A stretch of 6,941 nt of DNA from Thermoflexales bacterium. Its GTDB lineage: Bacteria; Chloroflexota; Anaerolineae; Fen-1058. The notes beneath the pieces are model-generated. The model searched no databases and was not told where the DNA came from. It worked only from the letters and a program-made list of their open reading frames with translations. This document shows, piece after piece, positions 6,534 to 6,941 of the stretch. A program made the translations under genes and the position numbers. Position 1 is the stretch's first letter; every line of letters begins with the position of its first letter. Where the stretch lies: the NCBI GenBank assembly GCA_016931085.1, contig JAFGFO010000324.1, forward strand, positions 1-6,941. The letters run 5' to 3'.

Positions 6534-6941
6534 GGATTTCCGTTTTGCTCGCCGCACCCAGCTCCAGCCCGCCAGCATCGCCATGGCCAACGCCGCTGCC
6601 CAGGCCAGGCCCGTGGCTCTGCTCTGCATGTGGCGCATCGCCACAACGGTCGGCTCACTGGCCTGCGGGAGGCCAATCGCCCAGCGGCTGAAGCGGTCTA
6701 CCCTGGCCGCCACCGTGTTGGCGGCGCGGTCTACCGTCGAGGGGTAAAGGACCCATCCGGCGCCTGGCTCGTAGCGATACAGCGCCAGGCGGGCCTCGTC
6801 GTCGAGTGAAATGCCGGCCCACGCCAGATCGGCGTGCGTATAGCACACGCGCAGCGTGGCGCTAAAGCCGCCGCCGTCGCCCACGATGTCATAGTAGCGC
6901 GGCAGGCCGCCGACCTGGCCGGTGGGGTGGGTGAGCACCAG
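6531..6941 (-). CDS. C-terminal end of a surface protein with a membrane anchor (start beyond the right edge)
   Basis: The frame is open at the right edge, so only the last 136 residues are seen. A GTG at 6938 is probably internal. Residues 14-90 hold a beta-rich module: RYYDI, then ATLRVCYTHADL, ALYRYEPGAGWVLYPS, TVDRAANTVAARV and FSRWAIG. Modules of this look are frequent near the C-terminus of large secreted proteins in Chloroflexota and some archaea, a point recalled rather than searched. A short linker with LPQASEP (91-97) follows, then a hydrophobic helix at about 111-129 (GLAWAAALAMAMLAGW) and a basic tail RRAKRKS. The protein is therefore probably exported and held in the membrane by its C-terminus, bulk outside and tail inside. 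It converges on the GHL10 gene with 81 bp between stops, and its stop codon lies within the structured repeat. Function of the missing part is unknown. Confidence 0.8.
   Translation of the reverse strand: MVLTHPTGQVGGLPRYYDIVGDGGGFSATLRVCYTHADLAWAGISLDDEARLALYRYEPGAGWVLYPSTVDRAANTVAARVDRFSRWAIGLPQASEPTVVAMRHMQSRATGLAWAAALAMAMLAGWSWVRRAKRKS

Overview
The window looks like a chromosomal segment of a GC-rich, probably anaerobic bacterium. The best guess is Chloroflexota (Anaerolineae or a relative). This rests on the high third-position GC, a tungstoenzyme in a sugar operon, and secreted proteins of a style common in that phylum (a 'YLPLV'-type segment after a signal peptide, and a C-terminal 'TVD..ANTV....FS.WA.G' module followed by a membrane anchor). 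The taxonomic call is inference.

Layout. Positions 1-1136 (minus) hold most of comM/yifB, cut by the left edge. Positions 1169-4821 (minus) hold a tight three-gene catabolic operon, transcribed in the order rhaA (L-rhamnose isomerase), a tungsten-type aldehyde:ferredoxin oxidoreductase (AOR), and a short zinc class II aldolase. The genes are separated by 21 bp and then a 4-bp ATGA overlap. comM begins only 32 bp after the aldolase on the same strand, so it may be co-transcribed. Positions 4822-5027 hold a compact divergent control region with a good sigma-A-type promoter in each direction and a 15-bp inverted repeat inside one of them. Positions 5028-6449 (plus) encode a secreted GHL10/DUF187 glycosyl-hydrolase-like protein. 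Positions 6450-6530 are an intergenic stretch of folded, repeated sequence between converging genes. Positions 6531-6941 (minus) are the C-terminal end of a large membrane-anchored surface protein cut by the right edge.

How the genes could work together. RhaA would turn L-rhamnose into L-rhamnulose. After phosphorylation by a kinase not present here, the class II aldolase would cleave rhamnulose-1-phosphate to DHAP and L-lactaldehyde. The AOR between them is well placed to oxidise lactaldehyde to lactate with ferredoxin as acceptor, taking the role that NAD-dependent lactaldehyde dehydrogenase plays in better-known rhamnose pathways. This is the most interesting biological proposal in the window. 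The second is the 87-bp element at 6447-6533, whose imperfect inverted ends each begin with the stop codon of one of the two converging genes.

No tRNA, rRNA, CRISPR array, transposase or integrase was recognised. Every stretch longer than about 140 bp is accounted for by a gene.
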